A DNA stretch of 6,713 bases from Methylococcales bacterium. GTDB taxonomy: Bacteria > Pseudomonadota > Gammaproteobacteria > Methylococcales > Methylomonadaceae. The notes under the pieces were generated by a model. The model searched no databases. It had not been told where the DNA came from and was given only the letters and a program-made list of their open reading frames with translations. The DNA lies in assembly GCA_009692395.1 (NCBI GenBank), contig SHZG01000128.1, forward strand, positions 1 through 6,713, given 5' to 3'. Of the stretch, positions 1 to 6,391 are shown piece after piece (the first letter of the stretch is position 1; every line of letters begins with the position of its first letter). Position numbers and translations under genes: made by a program.

Positions 1-108
1 TATACTTGCCACTCCAACACCAAAACGCACTGCCGCTTCCGCTTGTGTTAGCCCTTCTTGTTCTTTAATCGTCAATACTTTTTGGCGGAAATCGGCTGAA
101 TATGTCAT
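1..108 (-). CDS. IS630-family transposase, N-terminal fragment (cut by window edge)
   Basis: The first 36 codons of a leftward gene are visible, starting at the ATG complementary to 106-108. The peptide begins MTYSADFRQKVLTIKEQEG and continues with a helix-turn-helix-like segment containing LTQAEAAVRFGVG. This strongly resembles the N-terminal DNA-binding region of IS630-type transposases, which commonly open with M-x-Y-S-x-D-F-R-x-K-V. This domain binds the element's ends; the DDE catalytic domain would lie to the left of the window. The frame is open to the window edge, so whether the full gene is intact cannot be judged. No strong Shine-Dalgarno sequence precedes the ATG, and the predicted leader is only about 12 nt. 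Confidence 0.85.
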   Translation of the reverse strand, partial: MTYSADFRQKVLTIKEQEGLTQAEAAVRFGVGVASI

Positions 109-126
109 CTAATTTAAAATAATCAA

Positions 127-155
127 ATTATACTGCTTTTGCTATAGCATGGCAA
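127..155 (-). promoter_or_regulatory. Putative sigma-70 promoter of the IS630 transposase
   Basis: On the minus strand there is a -35 box TTGCCA (complement of 150-155), a 17-bp spacer and a perfect -10 box TATAAT (complement of 127-132). Transcription would start near position 120, about a dozen bases before the transposase ATG at 108. Match quality and spacing are good. Activity is inferred. Confidence 0.6.
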
Positions 156-169
156 CGGGTTATATTTAA

Positions 170-379
170 AATGTTGAATTGCCCTTGATTCAAGAACGCT
201 GTGAAAGCGGCGAATGTAAACTTGTACCTATCATTGTTAGTTCTTGTCATTGGACAGCATTAGATTTTGCTAAAAAGCACGCGCTACCCAATAAAGGTGT
301 AGCTATCAGAGATAAATCATGGGGTAATCAAGATGAGGCATGGACAACTGTTGTACAGCAGCTTGAAAAAATTGTTTAA
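170..379 (+). pseudogene. TIR-domain protein, 3' remnant truncated by the IS630-like element
   Basis: The open frame from 170 to the TAA at 377-379 encodes the C-terminal half of a TIR-like domain. The order of motifs is typical: a helix with ELPLIQERCESGEC, a beta strand LVPIIVSSCHW (compare the family pattern PIILRPCDW), then ALPNKGVAI, a SWGNQDEAW segment (family pattern W-x-N-x-D-E-A) and a final amphipathic helix. The protein stops right after the last TIR helix. The N-terminal half, with the first beta strand, the BB loop and the catalytic Glu of NADase-type TIR domains, is missing. Immediately upstream is a stop in frame and then the end of the IS630-like element, so the simplest reading is gene disruption. 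A TTG at 179 could serve as a start, but no ribosome site precedes it and the fragment would lack the active site. Full-length relatives act in NAD+ depletion, signalling or antiphage defence; which of these applied here is unknown. Confidence 0.7.
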
Positions 380-385
380 CCGCAA

Positions 386-402
386 GGTGTGCAATGCACA
401 CC
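386..402. repeat. REP-like short palindrome
   Basis: GGTGTGCA and TGCACACC form a perfect 8-bp inverted repeat around a single central A, followed by CTAC. It begins 7 bp after the TIR-remnant stop codon. Palindromes of the form GGTG(T/C)GCA...TGC(A/G)CACCCTAC are common dispersed intergenic elements in gammaproteobacterial genomes. No T-tract follows, so it is not a standard intrinsic terminator. Confidence 0.5.
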
Positions 403-446
403 CTACATTTTGATTGGCATAACATAATGCGCAGTCCGTTTACTCA

Positions 447-479
447 ACAGATAACATCCCTTTAATGGATGTTATCTGT
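447..479. repeat. Perfect 13-bp inverted repeat in the sbcC upstream region
   Basis: ACAGATAACATCC (447-459) and its exact reverse complement GGATGTTATCTGT (467-479) enclose a 7-nt loop, CTTTAAT. No run of T follows on either strand, so it is not a classic terminator. It could be a degraded mobile-element or REP unit, an mRNA-end stabilising hairpin for the truncated TIR gene, or a protein-binding site. Nothing in the sequence decides between these. Confidence 0.6.
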
Positions 480-596
480 CACTAATAATAGCTAGCAATT
501 TTTCCCCGTGCTGTTTTCTCAAACAGCCCCATCGTGTACCATGTACGTCTATTAAGTGCTTATATCTGAGGCACAACCAACAAACAAAATAACTCC

Positions 597-3500
597 ATGA
601 AAATACTTAACATTTACTTCAAAAACATCAACTCATTAGAAGGTGAGACTCGTATTGATTTTACTGAGGCTCCGTTTTCTGATACGGGGGTGTTTGCGAT
701 TACAGGCCCTAACGGTTCGGGTAAATCCAGTATTTTAGATGCGATTACGCTGGGTTTGTATGGTGAAACTTTTCGCTTTAATAAGCCTGCTGAGTATGTG
801 ATGACTAAGCAAACGGCAGATTGTTTTGCGATTGTTGAGTTTGCGCTGGGTGATGAACGGTATCAATCCAGTTGGCAGGTTGAACGCGCTGGCGGTGTGG
901 CAACAGGTGAATTGCAGCCTACGGTGATGCAGTTTATTCGTTTGAATACGGGCGAGGTGTTGGCGGCTACGCCGCAACAAGTCTGTGCGCGGATGACGGA
1001 TATTACAGGGATGAATTTTCGTAATTTCACCCGTTCTATTTTGTTGGCGCAAGGTGATTTTGCAGCGTTTCTGAACGCGCTGGATGCCGAACGCATGGAT
1101 ATTCTGGAAAAAATTATCAGCACTGATATTTATGCAGATTATAAAAAACAGGTTGTTGCCCAAGCCGACCAAGCACGACAAAGCATTGCGCAAGTAACAG
1201 AGCAGTTAGCGGCACTGTCAGTGTTGCTGCCTGAAACGCGAGAAGCGCGTGAGTATGATTTAGCGGATTATAAAGCGCAATCTGCTGAACTGCGCCGTGA
1301 GCAACATAATCTAAAGCAACAGCAAAACGCCGTTCAGGAGATTGCGTTTGTTCAAGCGAAAATGGCGACGCAGAAGAAAAATCTGAAACAAGCGAAGACT
1401 GACGCCCAGCATTTTCAACAACAATTAGCGCGTATTGACGCTAATCAAAACGCCTTAGCGTTTCAAGAACAGGCTGAACTGATTGAGGCTAAAAATCAGC
1501 TGATTACGCAGGGCAGGGCAGAGCTGTTGGCTTTGCAAGATGAGTTGGCGCAGTTAAAAAATAAACTTAAGGATGATAAAAATGTTGTCAGCGATTTAGC
1601 GCGTAAATCATTCACGGAACAGCAACAAACCATTAGCGGTTTGAAAACACAGTTAGGTCAAATGACGGCTAATGGGCAGTCGGAAGTGACGTTATTGCGC
1701 TCTATGAAAGTACAGGTGGAAGATAAAGAAGCGGCACTGCTACCACTGACAACGTGGCTAGATGAACACGCGGTCGATGAAAGTTTGCTCACGCAATTTC
1801 CTGAAATTGGTAAATTATCCAAACTTCAAGCGGATTTATCAGCTTTAAATGTACAGCAAAAAGTATTTACTAAACAAGAAAAAACCATTCAAACCGCGCT
1901 GAATAACAACACGGTTGCCCTCGAAAAAGAACAGCAAAAACTGGCAGATGCAACCCGTGATTTAGCGGCGGATGAGGAAGAATTAGCGGGTTTAATGGCT
2001 AATAATACGCTGGAGGAGGTTGATTCTCTGCGCGTTGACCAACAAGAACGGGTTAAATCTTTTCAGGAATTACAGTATTTAGCGGCAGGGTATCAGCGAT
2101 TATCTAAATCTGGTTTTAGTTTGTTGTCATTTTTTAGTAGTAAAAAAGAAGATCCAGCACTCGACGTTGACGCACTGCGTGTTGATCACGAAGAATTGAA
2201 GCACGAAATATTGCGCGAAGAAAATATCAAAAAAGTGTTAGAACAAGCGGTTTTTCGTGAAGGCTTAATGAAAAAACTGGCAGACAGCCGACAACATCTG
2301 GTTGATGGTAAGCCTTGTTTTTTATGTGGTGCGTTGCAACACCCTTACAGTAAAAATCCACCCGCACCGAACAATTCACAGCAAGCGTTAATTGATCAAC
2401 AAGTAAAAATAAAAAATTTACTGGCGCGAACTTATAGCATGGGTCGGCAGTTAGAAGACGCAGAAAAACAAGCAGAAAATACGCTGTCTAATAAAGCAAG
2501 ACGGCAGCGCATTAGTTCGCAGTGGTTGAGTTTGTGTAATCGACTTAATGCGGTGCGTCCAGAGTTGGATATTCACAATTTAAGTTTGATGGATGAGTTG
2601 TTAAAAGCTGAAACTGACGAGTTAAAAAGTATCGTCGAGTTAGCTACCCATTACCGCGCTAAGCAAACGAATATTGCAAAATTAAAAGCGGTGTTAATCA
2701 GTAGTGCTGAAAATATTGACCGCTTGCAAGTGACCATTGAGCCAATGACGGCGACTATTGAAGAACAAGCACAACAACAGGCATTAGTCGAAAGTCAGTT
2801 GTTACAAACTCAACAGGAAGAAACACAGACGCGAGAACAAGTTATTAATCAACTGGCGTTATTGGGCGAAAAATTACCGATTAAAGCGAAGGACGATAGC
2901 TTGTTTGACCGATTAACAGCGCGTAAGCAGGAATATTATGGTTACTCTTTTCGTTATACTAATCTAATAGACGACATCGCGTTGTTGACCACTAAACAAG
3001 CGACCTGTAAAAATGAAATTGACTATTTTAAACAGCAACTTGAGAACATCAGTGCGCAATTACAAAGTGAAGAAAGCGTAGGTTTGCATCTAGCCGTGGT
3101 CGAAAAACAAAAACTAATTGCCGATAAAGAACAGTTATTAGCTCAGCAACAAGCTGAACTTGCTGCCTTACAGCAAGCGTTATTAAACAATATAAAAGAC
3201 ACTAATTTTCCTACACTCAGCGAGTTGTATGACATTCTCGCTTTATTACCCAATCAAGAAAAAATCACGCAACACCTAGCACGATTAGAGACTGATATTG
3301 CAAGTCAAACCATAGAAATGGAACAAATAGGCATTGAATTAGAAGCGCATTTTAAACTAGCAGAAACCGCCTTAAGTCCTGAAGAATTAAACGTCCAACT
3401 TAAGCGCGTTAATGGGCAACTCGAACTGGCAAATATGGATGTGCAGCGTTTAGAAAACCTGCTTATGGAACAAAACAGAGTACAACAACAGCACACGGCA

Positions 3501-4043
3501 CTGATCGCGCAATTACAACAACAAGAAACTGACGCTAAGCCTTGTTTTGCTGAACTGGCTTTATTAAGCGAAGAAAACGGCATGGCGTTTCGACGTAGAG
3601 TGCAACAACAGCTGGCTAATAAATTATTAGTGCAGACGAATACCATCCTAGAAAAAATCAGCGGTCGCTATTATTTGCGCCAACTGCCCAGTGAACAAGG
3701 CTTGGCATTGGTTGTCGAAGATACTTTTCAAGGCAATGAACAACGCTTACCCAAAACGTTATCAGGCGGTGAAAGTTTTGTGGTCAGTCTTGCGTTAGCT
3801 TTGGGATTATCTGAATTAGCCACGAATGGACGGTCGATAGATTCGTTATTTATTGATGAAGGCTTTGGTAATTTGGATGCAGAAACCCTGTATACCATTA
3901 TCAGTACCTTAGACAATTTACACACTTACGGCAAAACAGTCGGGGTAATTTCTCATGTCCCAGCGGTACAAGAACGCTTTAAAGCGCAACTGCAAGTGGT
4001 TAAAAAACCCAACGGCATGGGAATGTTAAAAAAAGCATCCTAA
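597..4043 (+). CDS. sbcC: SbcC, ATPase subunit of the SbcCD double-strand DNA nuclease
   Basis: This is an SMC-like/Rad50-type ATPase of 1148 residues, within the usual length of long gammaproteobacterial SbcC. The N-terminal ATPase half starts MKILNIYFKNINSLEGE, has Walker A GPNGSGKSS (about 37-45), and a Q-loop in LLAQGDF (Q152). Two long Gln/Glu/Leu-rich coiled-coil arms flank a zinc-hook motif CFLCG (C574 and C577) followed by a conserved HP. The C-terminal ATPase half has the signature LSGGES (about 1055-1060), Walker B LFIDEGFGNLD (about 1084-1094) and the H-loop histidine in ISHVP (H1120). All catalytic motifs are intact. With SbcD, the family cleaves hairpins, palindromes and blocked DNA ends in the cytoplasm. 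The ATG at 597 gives the canonical N-terminus, although no clear Shine-Dalgarno precedes it (only a GAGG about 25 nt upstream). sbcD is not adjacent. The gene could be a divergent relative of SbcC, but motif order and length make SbcC the best call. Confidence 0.95.
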   Translation: MKILNIYFKNINSLEGETRIDFTEAPFSDTGVFAITGPNGSGKSSILDAITLGLYGETFRFNKPAEYVMTKQTADCFAIVEFALGDERYQSSWQVERAGGVATGELQPTVMQFIRLNTGEVLAATPQQVCARMTDITGMNFRNFTRSILLAQGDFAAFLNALDAERMDILEKIISTDIYADYKKQVVAQADQARQSIAQVTEQLAALSVLLPETREAREYDLADYKAQSAELRREQHNLKQQQNAVQEIAFVQAKMATQKKNLKQAKTDAQHFQQQLARIDANQNALAFQEQAELIEAKNQLITQGRAELLALQDELAQLKNKLKDDKNVVSDLARKSFTEQQQTISGLKTQLGQMTANGQSEVTLLRSMKVQVEDKEAALLPLTTWLDEHAVDESLLTQFPEIGKLSKLQADLSALNVQQKVFTKQEKTIQTALNNNTVALEKEQQKLADATRDLAADEEELAGLMANNTLEEVDSLRVDQQERVKSFQELQYLAAGYQRLSKSGFSLLSFFSSKKEDPALDVDALRVDHEELKHEILREENIKKVLEQAVFREGLMKKLADSRQHLVDGKPCFLCGALQHPYSKNPPAPNNSQQALIDQQVKIKNLLARTYSMGRQLEDAEKQAENTLSNKARRQRISSQWLSLCNRLNAVRPELDIHNLSLMDELLKAETDELKSIVELATHYRAKQTNIAKLKAVLISSAENIDRLQVTIEPMTATIEEQAQQQALVESQLLQTQQEETQTREQVINQLALLGEKLPIKAKDDSLFDRLTARKQEYYGYSFRYTNLIDDIALLTTKQATCKNEIDYFKQQLENISAQLQSEESVGLHLAVVEKQKLIADKEQLLAQQQAELAALQQALLNNIKDTNFPTLSELYDILALLPNQEKITQHLARLETDIASQTIEMEQIGIELEAHFKLAETALSPEELNVQLKRVNGQLELANMDVQRLENLLMEQNRVQQQHTALIAQLQQQETDAKPCFAELALLSEENGMAFRRRVQQQLANKLLVQTNTILEKISGRYYLRQLPSEQGLALVVEDTFQGNEQRLPKTLSGGESFVVSLALALGLSELATNGRSIDSLFIDEGFGNLDAETLYTIISTLDNLHTYGKTVGVISHVPAVQERFKAQLQVVKKPNGMGMLKKAS

Positions 4044-4070
4044 TGGTCGAGTGAAAAGCCTATACTCTAG

Positions 4071-4093
4071 TGAGACAGAATTTTTCTGTCACT
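4071..4093. repeat. Short hairpin between sbcC and the DUF4870 gene
   Basis: ACAGAA and TTCTGT form a 6-bp stem around a TTT loop, and AGTG/CACT extend it after a 2-nt bulge. It lies in the 75-bp gap between sbcC and the next start codon and is not followed by a T-tract, so it is at best a weak terminator or a leader structure. A -10-like TATACT sits just upstream at 4061-4066 but lacks a good -35 box. Confidence 0.35.
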
Positions 4094-4118
4094 CAATTAG
4101 AATAAGGTGAGGTGTATT

Positions 4119-4469
4119 ATGAGTAATCAACAAAATGCCGAAAAATTAGAAACCTTAAAACGACTCACTGCGGCGGTGTATTTATGTCAGATATTAGCGT
4201 TTGCTCTTGCAGGCGTGCCGTTGCTGGTGGGTATCGTTATCAATTTCATGAATCGTAACGCTGTCCAAGGAACGTGGTTGGAATCACACTTTGATTGGCA
4301 AATTAAAACCGTTTGGATGGTACTAGCAGGATTTGCACTGTCAGGACTTACCTTTGAAATGGGTATCGGGTTTTTTATCCTGATACCCACCGTATTGCTG
4401 CTAGTCTATAGAATAGTCATCGGTTGGGGTGCGTTAAATACGAATAAACCCGTTAAGGAACGAAATTAA
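4119..4469 (+). CDS. Small DUF4870-type integral membrane protein
   Basis: This is a 116-residue protein starting at the ATG at 4119. A good ribosome site GAGGTG lies at 4109-4114, so I reject the in-frame GTG at 4107, which would overlap that site. After a polar N-terminus come a hydrophobic segment (about residues 19-43), the motif GTWLESHFDWQIKTVWM, and then one long or two short hydrophobic segments (about 67-103) ending in YRIVIGWGALN. The set NRNAVQGTWLESHFDWQIKT followed by YRI-x-x-GW-x-ALN is characteristic of DUF4870/Tic20-like small membrane proteins of Gammaproteobacteria. Their biochemical function is not established. It follows sbcC by 75 bp on the same strand and ends at a strong terminator, so it may be co-transcribed or have its own promoter; no functional link to SbcC is implied. 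Confidence 0.8.
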   Translation: MSNQQNAEKLETLKRLTAAVYLCQILAFALAGVPLLVGIVINFMNRNAVQGTWLESHFDWQIKTVWMVLAGFALSGLTFEMGIGFFILIPTVLLLVYRIVIGWGALNTNKPVKERN

Positions 4470-4479
4470 TTTGACACAA

Positions 4480-4507
4480 TTCTCACGCGCTACGTTCTGC
4501 GTGGGAA
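4480..4507. repeat. REP-like imperfect palindrome (CACGC...GCGTGGGAA type)
   Basis: TTCTCACGC (4480-4488) pairs with GCGTGGGAA (4499-4507) across a 10-nt loop, with one T-G wobble. The GCGTGGGAATGA end matches a widespread intergenic palindrome of gammaproteobacteria, usually seen as TTCCCACGC...GCGTGGGAA. It lies in the convergent gap between the DUF4870 gene and pqqC, a typical place for such elements. Confidence 0.5.
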
Positions 4508-4517
4508 TGAATGACCC

Positions 4518-4554
4518 AAACCTGCGATGTTGTGCAAACCTCGCAGGTTTTTTT
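4518..4554 (+). terminator. Intrinsic terminator of the DUF4870 gene (and possibly sbcC)
   Basis: AAACCTGCGA (4518-4527) pairs perfectly over 10 bp with TCGCAGGTTT (4541-4550), and a run of seven T's spans 4548-4554. An alternative smaller stem, AAACCT-CGC-AGGTTT, exists at 4536-4550. On the minus strand the hairpin is not followed by T's, so it should act only on rightward transcripts. It ends three bases before the last codon block of convergent pqqC. Confidence 0.85.
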
Positions 4555-4557
4555 AGT

Positions 4558-5283
4558 TTAATCGATATTGAAATACGGTGGCATTTCGTTGATGTATGCT
4601 AGATACATAGCATCTGCCATGACCCATAATACATCAAGTTTGAATTTTAAAATCTGCACCATACGGTCTTGTTGTTCGCGGGTTTTGTACCAATCCAGCG
4701 TAATGGCTAAACCGTGTTCCACATCACGACGCGCTTCGGTGAGGCGTTTTTTGAAATAAATATAGCCTTCTTGTTCAACCCACGGGTAGTGTTCTGGCCA
4801 ATTGTCTAGGCGTTGTTGGTGAATTTTAGGCGCGAATAATTCGGTGAGTGAGGAGCTTGCCGCTTCGTGCCATTCGGCTCTACGCGCAAAGTTGACGTAA
4901 GCATCGACGGCGAATCGCACGGAGGGTAAAACGTGTTGTTGCGATAATAATTCTTCGCGGGTTAAACCGACAGAGATGCCTAGTTGTAGCCACGCTTCAA
5001 TACCGCCGACATCACCTTCGTATCCATCGTGGTCTAAAATGCGTTGCGTCCATTTAGCGCGTGTTTCACGGTCTGGGCAGTTGGCAAGAATGTTGGCATC
5101 TTTAATAGGAATACTGGTTTGGTAATAAAAGCGATTAGCGACCCAGCCTTGTAGTTGGGCTTTGGTCAGCTTACCTTCATTCATTAAGGTGTGGTACGGA
5201 TGATGAATGTGGTAATACTTTTCCATGCCGCGTAGCGCGGCTTCAAATTCTTCTTTTGTCCATGCGGGTTGGCTGTTGCTCAT
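4558..5283 (-). CDS. pqqC: PqqC, pyrroloquinoline-quinone synthase
   Basis: This 241-residue protein is a cofactor-free oxidase that carries out the last step of PQQ biosynthesis, the ring closure and eight-electron oxidation of AHQQ with O2 in the cytoplasm. It aligns end to end with Klebsiella PqqC from memory. YHIHHPYH is near residues 24-31, GWVANRFYYQT at 46-56, QRILDHDG at 80-87, LPSVRFAVDAY at 119-129, SLTELFAP at 145-152 and FKLDVLW at 214-220. Residues matching the described active site are present: Y24, H25, R81, H85, H155, Y176, R180 and K215 (one more than Klebsiella numbering). The C-terminus is about ten residues shorter than in Klebsiella, and there is no PqqD fusion. An AAGGA ribosome site (complement of 5292-5296) precedes the ATG. 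It lies 91 bp downstream of pqqB; no pqqD or pqqE follows. The next gene is convergent. Confidence 0.96.
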   Translation of the reverse strand: MSNSQPAWTKEEFEAALRGMEKYYHIHHPYHTLMNEGKLTKAQLQGWVANRFYYQTSIPIKDANILANCPDRETRAKWTQRILDHDGYEGDVGGIEAWLQLGISVGLTREELLSQQHVLPSVRFAVDAYVNFARRAEWHEAASSSLTELFAPKIHQQRLDNWPEHYPWVEQEGYIYFKKRLTEARRDVEHGLAITLDWYKTREQQDRMVQILKFKLDVLWVMADAMYLAYINEMPPYFNID

Positions 5284-5304
5284 GAGTATTTTCCTTTAAT
5301 TTAA

Positions 5305-5364
5305 GTCCACGAAAGACACGAAAAGCACGAAAGGTTTTGCGTGTCTTTAGTGCTTTTCGTGGAC
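5305..5364. repeat. 60-bp hairpin-forming dispersed-type repeat between pqqB and pqqC
   Basis: Outer arms GTCCACGAAA (5305-5314) and TTTCGTGGAC (5355-5364) pair perfectly over 10 bp. The next six bases, GACACG (5315-5320), pair with CGTGTC (5340-5345), leaving a 9-nt bulge on the right side. The internal text repeats CACGAAA three times. Sequences built from CACGAAA/GTCTTTCGTG units are a recognised kind of dispersed intergenic repeat in diverse bacteria. It fills most of the 91-bp pqqB-pqqC gap and would form a strong hairpin in the transcript. No T-tract follows on the minus strand (the arm is followed by TTAAATT), so it is not a clear terminator. Confidence 0.7.
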
Positions 5365-5374
5365 AAGAATTTCG

Positions 5375-6286
5375 TTATAAATCAATTTCTAAACCATCGT
5401 AAGCGACTTCAATACCAGCGGCATCAAGGATTTGTCGTTGCTCAGAGTCGTTGTCTAATATCGGGTTGGTGTTGTTGATGTGAATTAATATTTTGCGGGC
5501 TTTGGAGACTCCGTTTAATACTTCTATCATGCCGCCTGCGCCTGATTGCGGTAAATGCCCGATTTCACGCGCTCTTTTGTGGCTGATTCCTTGCGTAACC
5601 ATTTCGTCATCTGTCCAGAATGTACCATCGACTAGCAAGCAATCAACGGACTGCATAGCATCCATGACGTGCGGTTCAATTTCACCAAGACCGGGCGAAT
5701 AAAAGACTTTTTTACCTGTAGAAATTTGCTCGATAATCACGCCGATGTTGTCGCCTTCATGCGGATCATGACGATGGGGAGAGTAGGGCGGGGCTTTGCT
5801 TTTTAAGGCTTGAGTATAAAAACGTAAATCTTCCATCACGGGAATGGTGAAGCTGCTGCCATCGACAGGAATCGGGTGATGATTCACGATGCAGTAATCT
5901 TTTAACATGGTAAACAACGGAAAGCCTGTGGTTAAATCTTGCTTGACCATTTCGGTGCAGTAAATATCCAGCGGTTTGCCTTCGCGGAGCATTAATAAGC
6001 CTGTGGTGTGGTCGATTTGGCTATCAATCAGCATGATGGCTTTGATGCCTGTATCACGAATACCATTTTGCGGCTGTATCGCAGGAAACGCTTCTAATTG
6101 AGCGCGTATATCGGGTGAAGTGTTGAATAACAGCCAGTTTGTCTTATCGGTACTGACAGCAATGGATGATTGTGTGCGTGCCGTGCCGTTCATTTGACCA
6201 TGACGTATGCGGTGACAATTGTGGCAGTTGCAATTCCATTGTGGAAAACCACCGCCTGCACCTGAACCTAAAACTCTTATTTTCAT
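5375..6286 (-). CDS. pqqB: PqqB, metallo-beta-lactamase-fold PQQ biosynthesis protein
   Basis: This 303-residue protein is in the usual PqqB size range. The N-terminus MKIRVLGSGAGGGFPQWNC is diagnostic, and the zinc-binding C-x-C-x-x-C follows at C19, C21 and C24. TSPDIR (about 56-61) and DSQIDHTTGL (about 88-97, with D92 and H93) are the degenerate metallo-beta-lactamase motif of the family. FYSPGLGEI and LLVDGTFWTDDE lie in the second half, and ILIHINNTNPIL is near the C-terminus. PqqB is described as an iron-dependent hydroxylase acting on the crosslinked Glu-Tyr dipeptide before PqqC. I choose the ATG complementary to 6284-6286; an in-frame ATG 19 codons upstream adds sequence unlike the family and runs into the upstream terminator. 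Only a weak ribosome site (TGGA) precedes the chosen start. A terminator hairpin lies between it and pqqA, so expression likely depends on read-through. Confidence 0.95.
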   Translation of the reverse strand: MKIRVLGSGAGGGFPQWNCNCHNCHRIRHGQMNGTARTQSSIAVSTDKTNWLLFNTSPDIRAQLEAFPAIQPQNGIRDTGIKAIMLIDSQIDHTTGLLMLREGKPLDIYCTEMVKQDLTTGFPLFTMLKDYCIVNHHPIPVDGSSFTIPVMEDLRFYTQALKSKAPPYSPHRHDPHEGDNIGVIIEQISTGKKVFYSPGLGEIEPHVMDAMQSVDCLLVDGTFWTDDEMVTQGISHKRAREIGHLPQSGAGGMIEVLNGVSKARKILIHINNTNPILDNDSEQRQILDAAGIEVAYDGLEIDL

Positions 6287-6341
6287 CTGAAATCCATAAA
6301 ATAGTGAGCTTTCAATGATACGGGAATAGCGATTTTCAGGC

Positions 6342-6370
6342 AAAAAAAAGGGGCTAATTAATTAACCCCT
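6342..6370 (-). terminator. Intrinsic terminator/attenuator between pqqA and pqqB
   Basis: Reading leftward, AGGGGTTAATT pairs with AATTAGCCCCT (6349-6370) as an 11-bp palindrome with one G-U pair. In practice it would form a short-loop hairpin. A run of eight T's follows on that strand (A's at 6342-6349). It starts about 21 bp after the pqqA stop codon. On the plus strand the stem is followed by GTTTTT, so it may also work weakly in the other direction. In studied PQQ operons pqqA is made in great excess over the downstream genes, and a leaky terminator here would give the same result. Confidence 0.8.
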
Positions 6371-6391
6371 GTTTTTAGACAAGCGTTGTAA

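Larger units (their letters stand above)
1..165 (-). mobile_element. Partial IS630-family insertion sequence (terminal portion)
   Basis: This is the 5' end of an IS630-like element that continues beyond the left edge of the window. It contains the start of a leftward transposase gene and a good sigma-70-type promoter just inside the probable element end. IS630/Tc1/mariner elements insert at TA dinucleotides, and the coding trace of the adjacent TIR gene begins only after a TA-rich stretch at 161-167. The element end is therefore placed at about 160-166. The terminal inverted repeat cannot be proved because the other end is outside the window, so the right boundary is approximate. Confidence 0.7.
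380..596. other. Gene-free stretch between the TIR remnant and sbcC
   Basis: No coding region is supported here. Besides the palindrome at 386-402 and the long hairpin at 447-479, there is a small hairpin CTGTTT-TCTC-AAACAG at 511-526. A promoter for sbcC should lie here. The best -10-like hexamer is TTATAT at about 560-565, but no convincing -35 accompanies it, so no promoter is called. sbcD, the usual upstream partner of sbcC, is absent. Confidence 0.5.

Noticed and set aside
380..596. CRISPR array, tRNA or small-RNA gene in the gap before sbcC
   Set aside because: The inverted repeats are single, with no regularly spaced direct repeats; no cloverleaf pattern or clear promoter-terminator pair is visible.
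735..1193. Open frames on the minus strand within sbcC (also 863-1123, 3305-3646 and 3728-3925)
   Set aside because: They lie antisense to well-supported SbcC coding sequence, show low-complexity composition (Cys/Ser-rich in the case of 3305-3646), match no family I recognise and have no ribosome sites worth noting.
4107..4118. GTG start at 4107 for the DUF4870 protein
   Set aside because: It overlaps the GAGGTG ribosome site that serves the ATG at 4119, and the family's N-terminus is polar and begins at about that ATG.
4187..4390. Minus-strand frame inside the DUF4870 gene, and plus-strand frames inside pqqC (4568-4759) and pqqB (5493-5702)
   Set aside because: All are antisense shadows of genes with clear family matches and have no independent coding evidence.
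4471..4476. Perfect TTGACA -35 hexamer after the DUF4870 stop codon
   Set aside because: No -10-like hexamer occurs 16-18 bp downstream, and any transcript would run into the terminator at 4518-4554.
6287..6343. A 19-codon N-terminal extension of PqqB starting at 6343
   Set aside because: PqqB proteins begin at MKIRVLGSGAGGG. The extension is unlike the family, and its start codon falls in the T-tract of the pqqA terminator.
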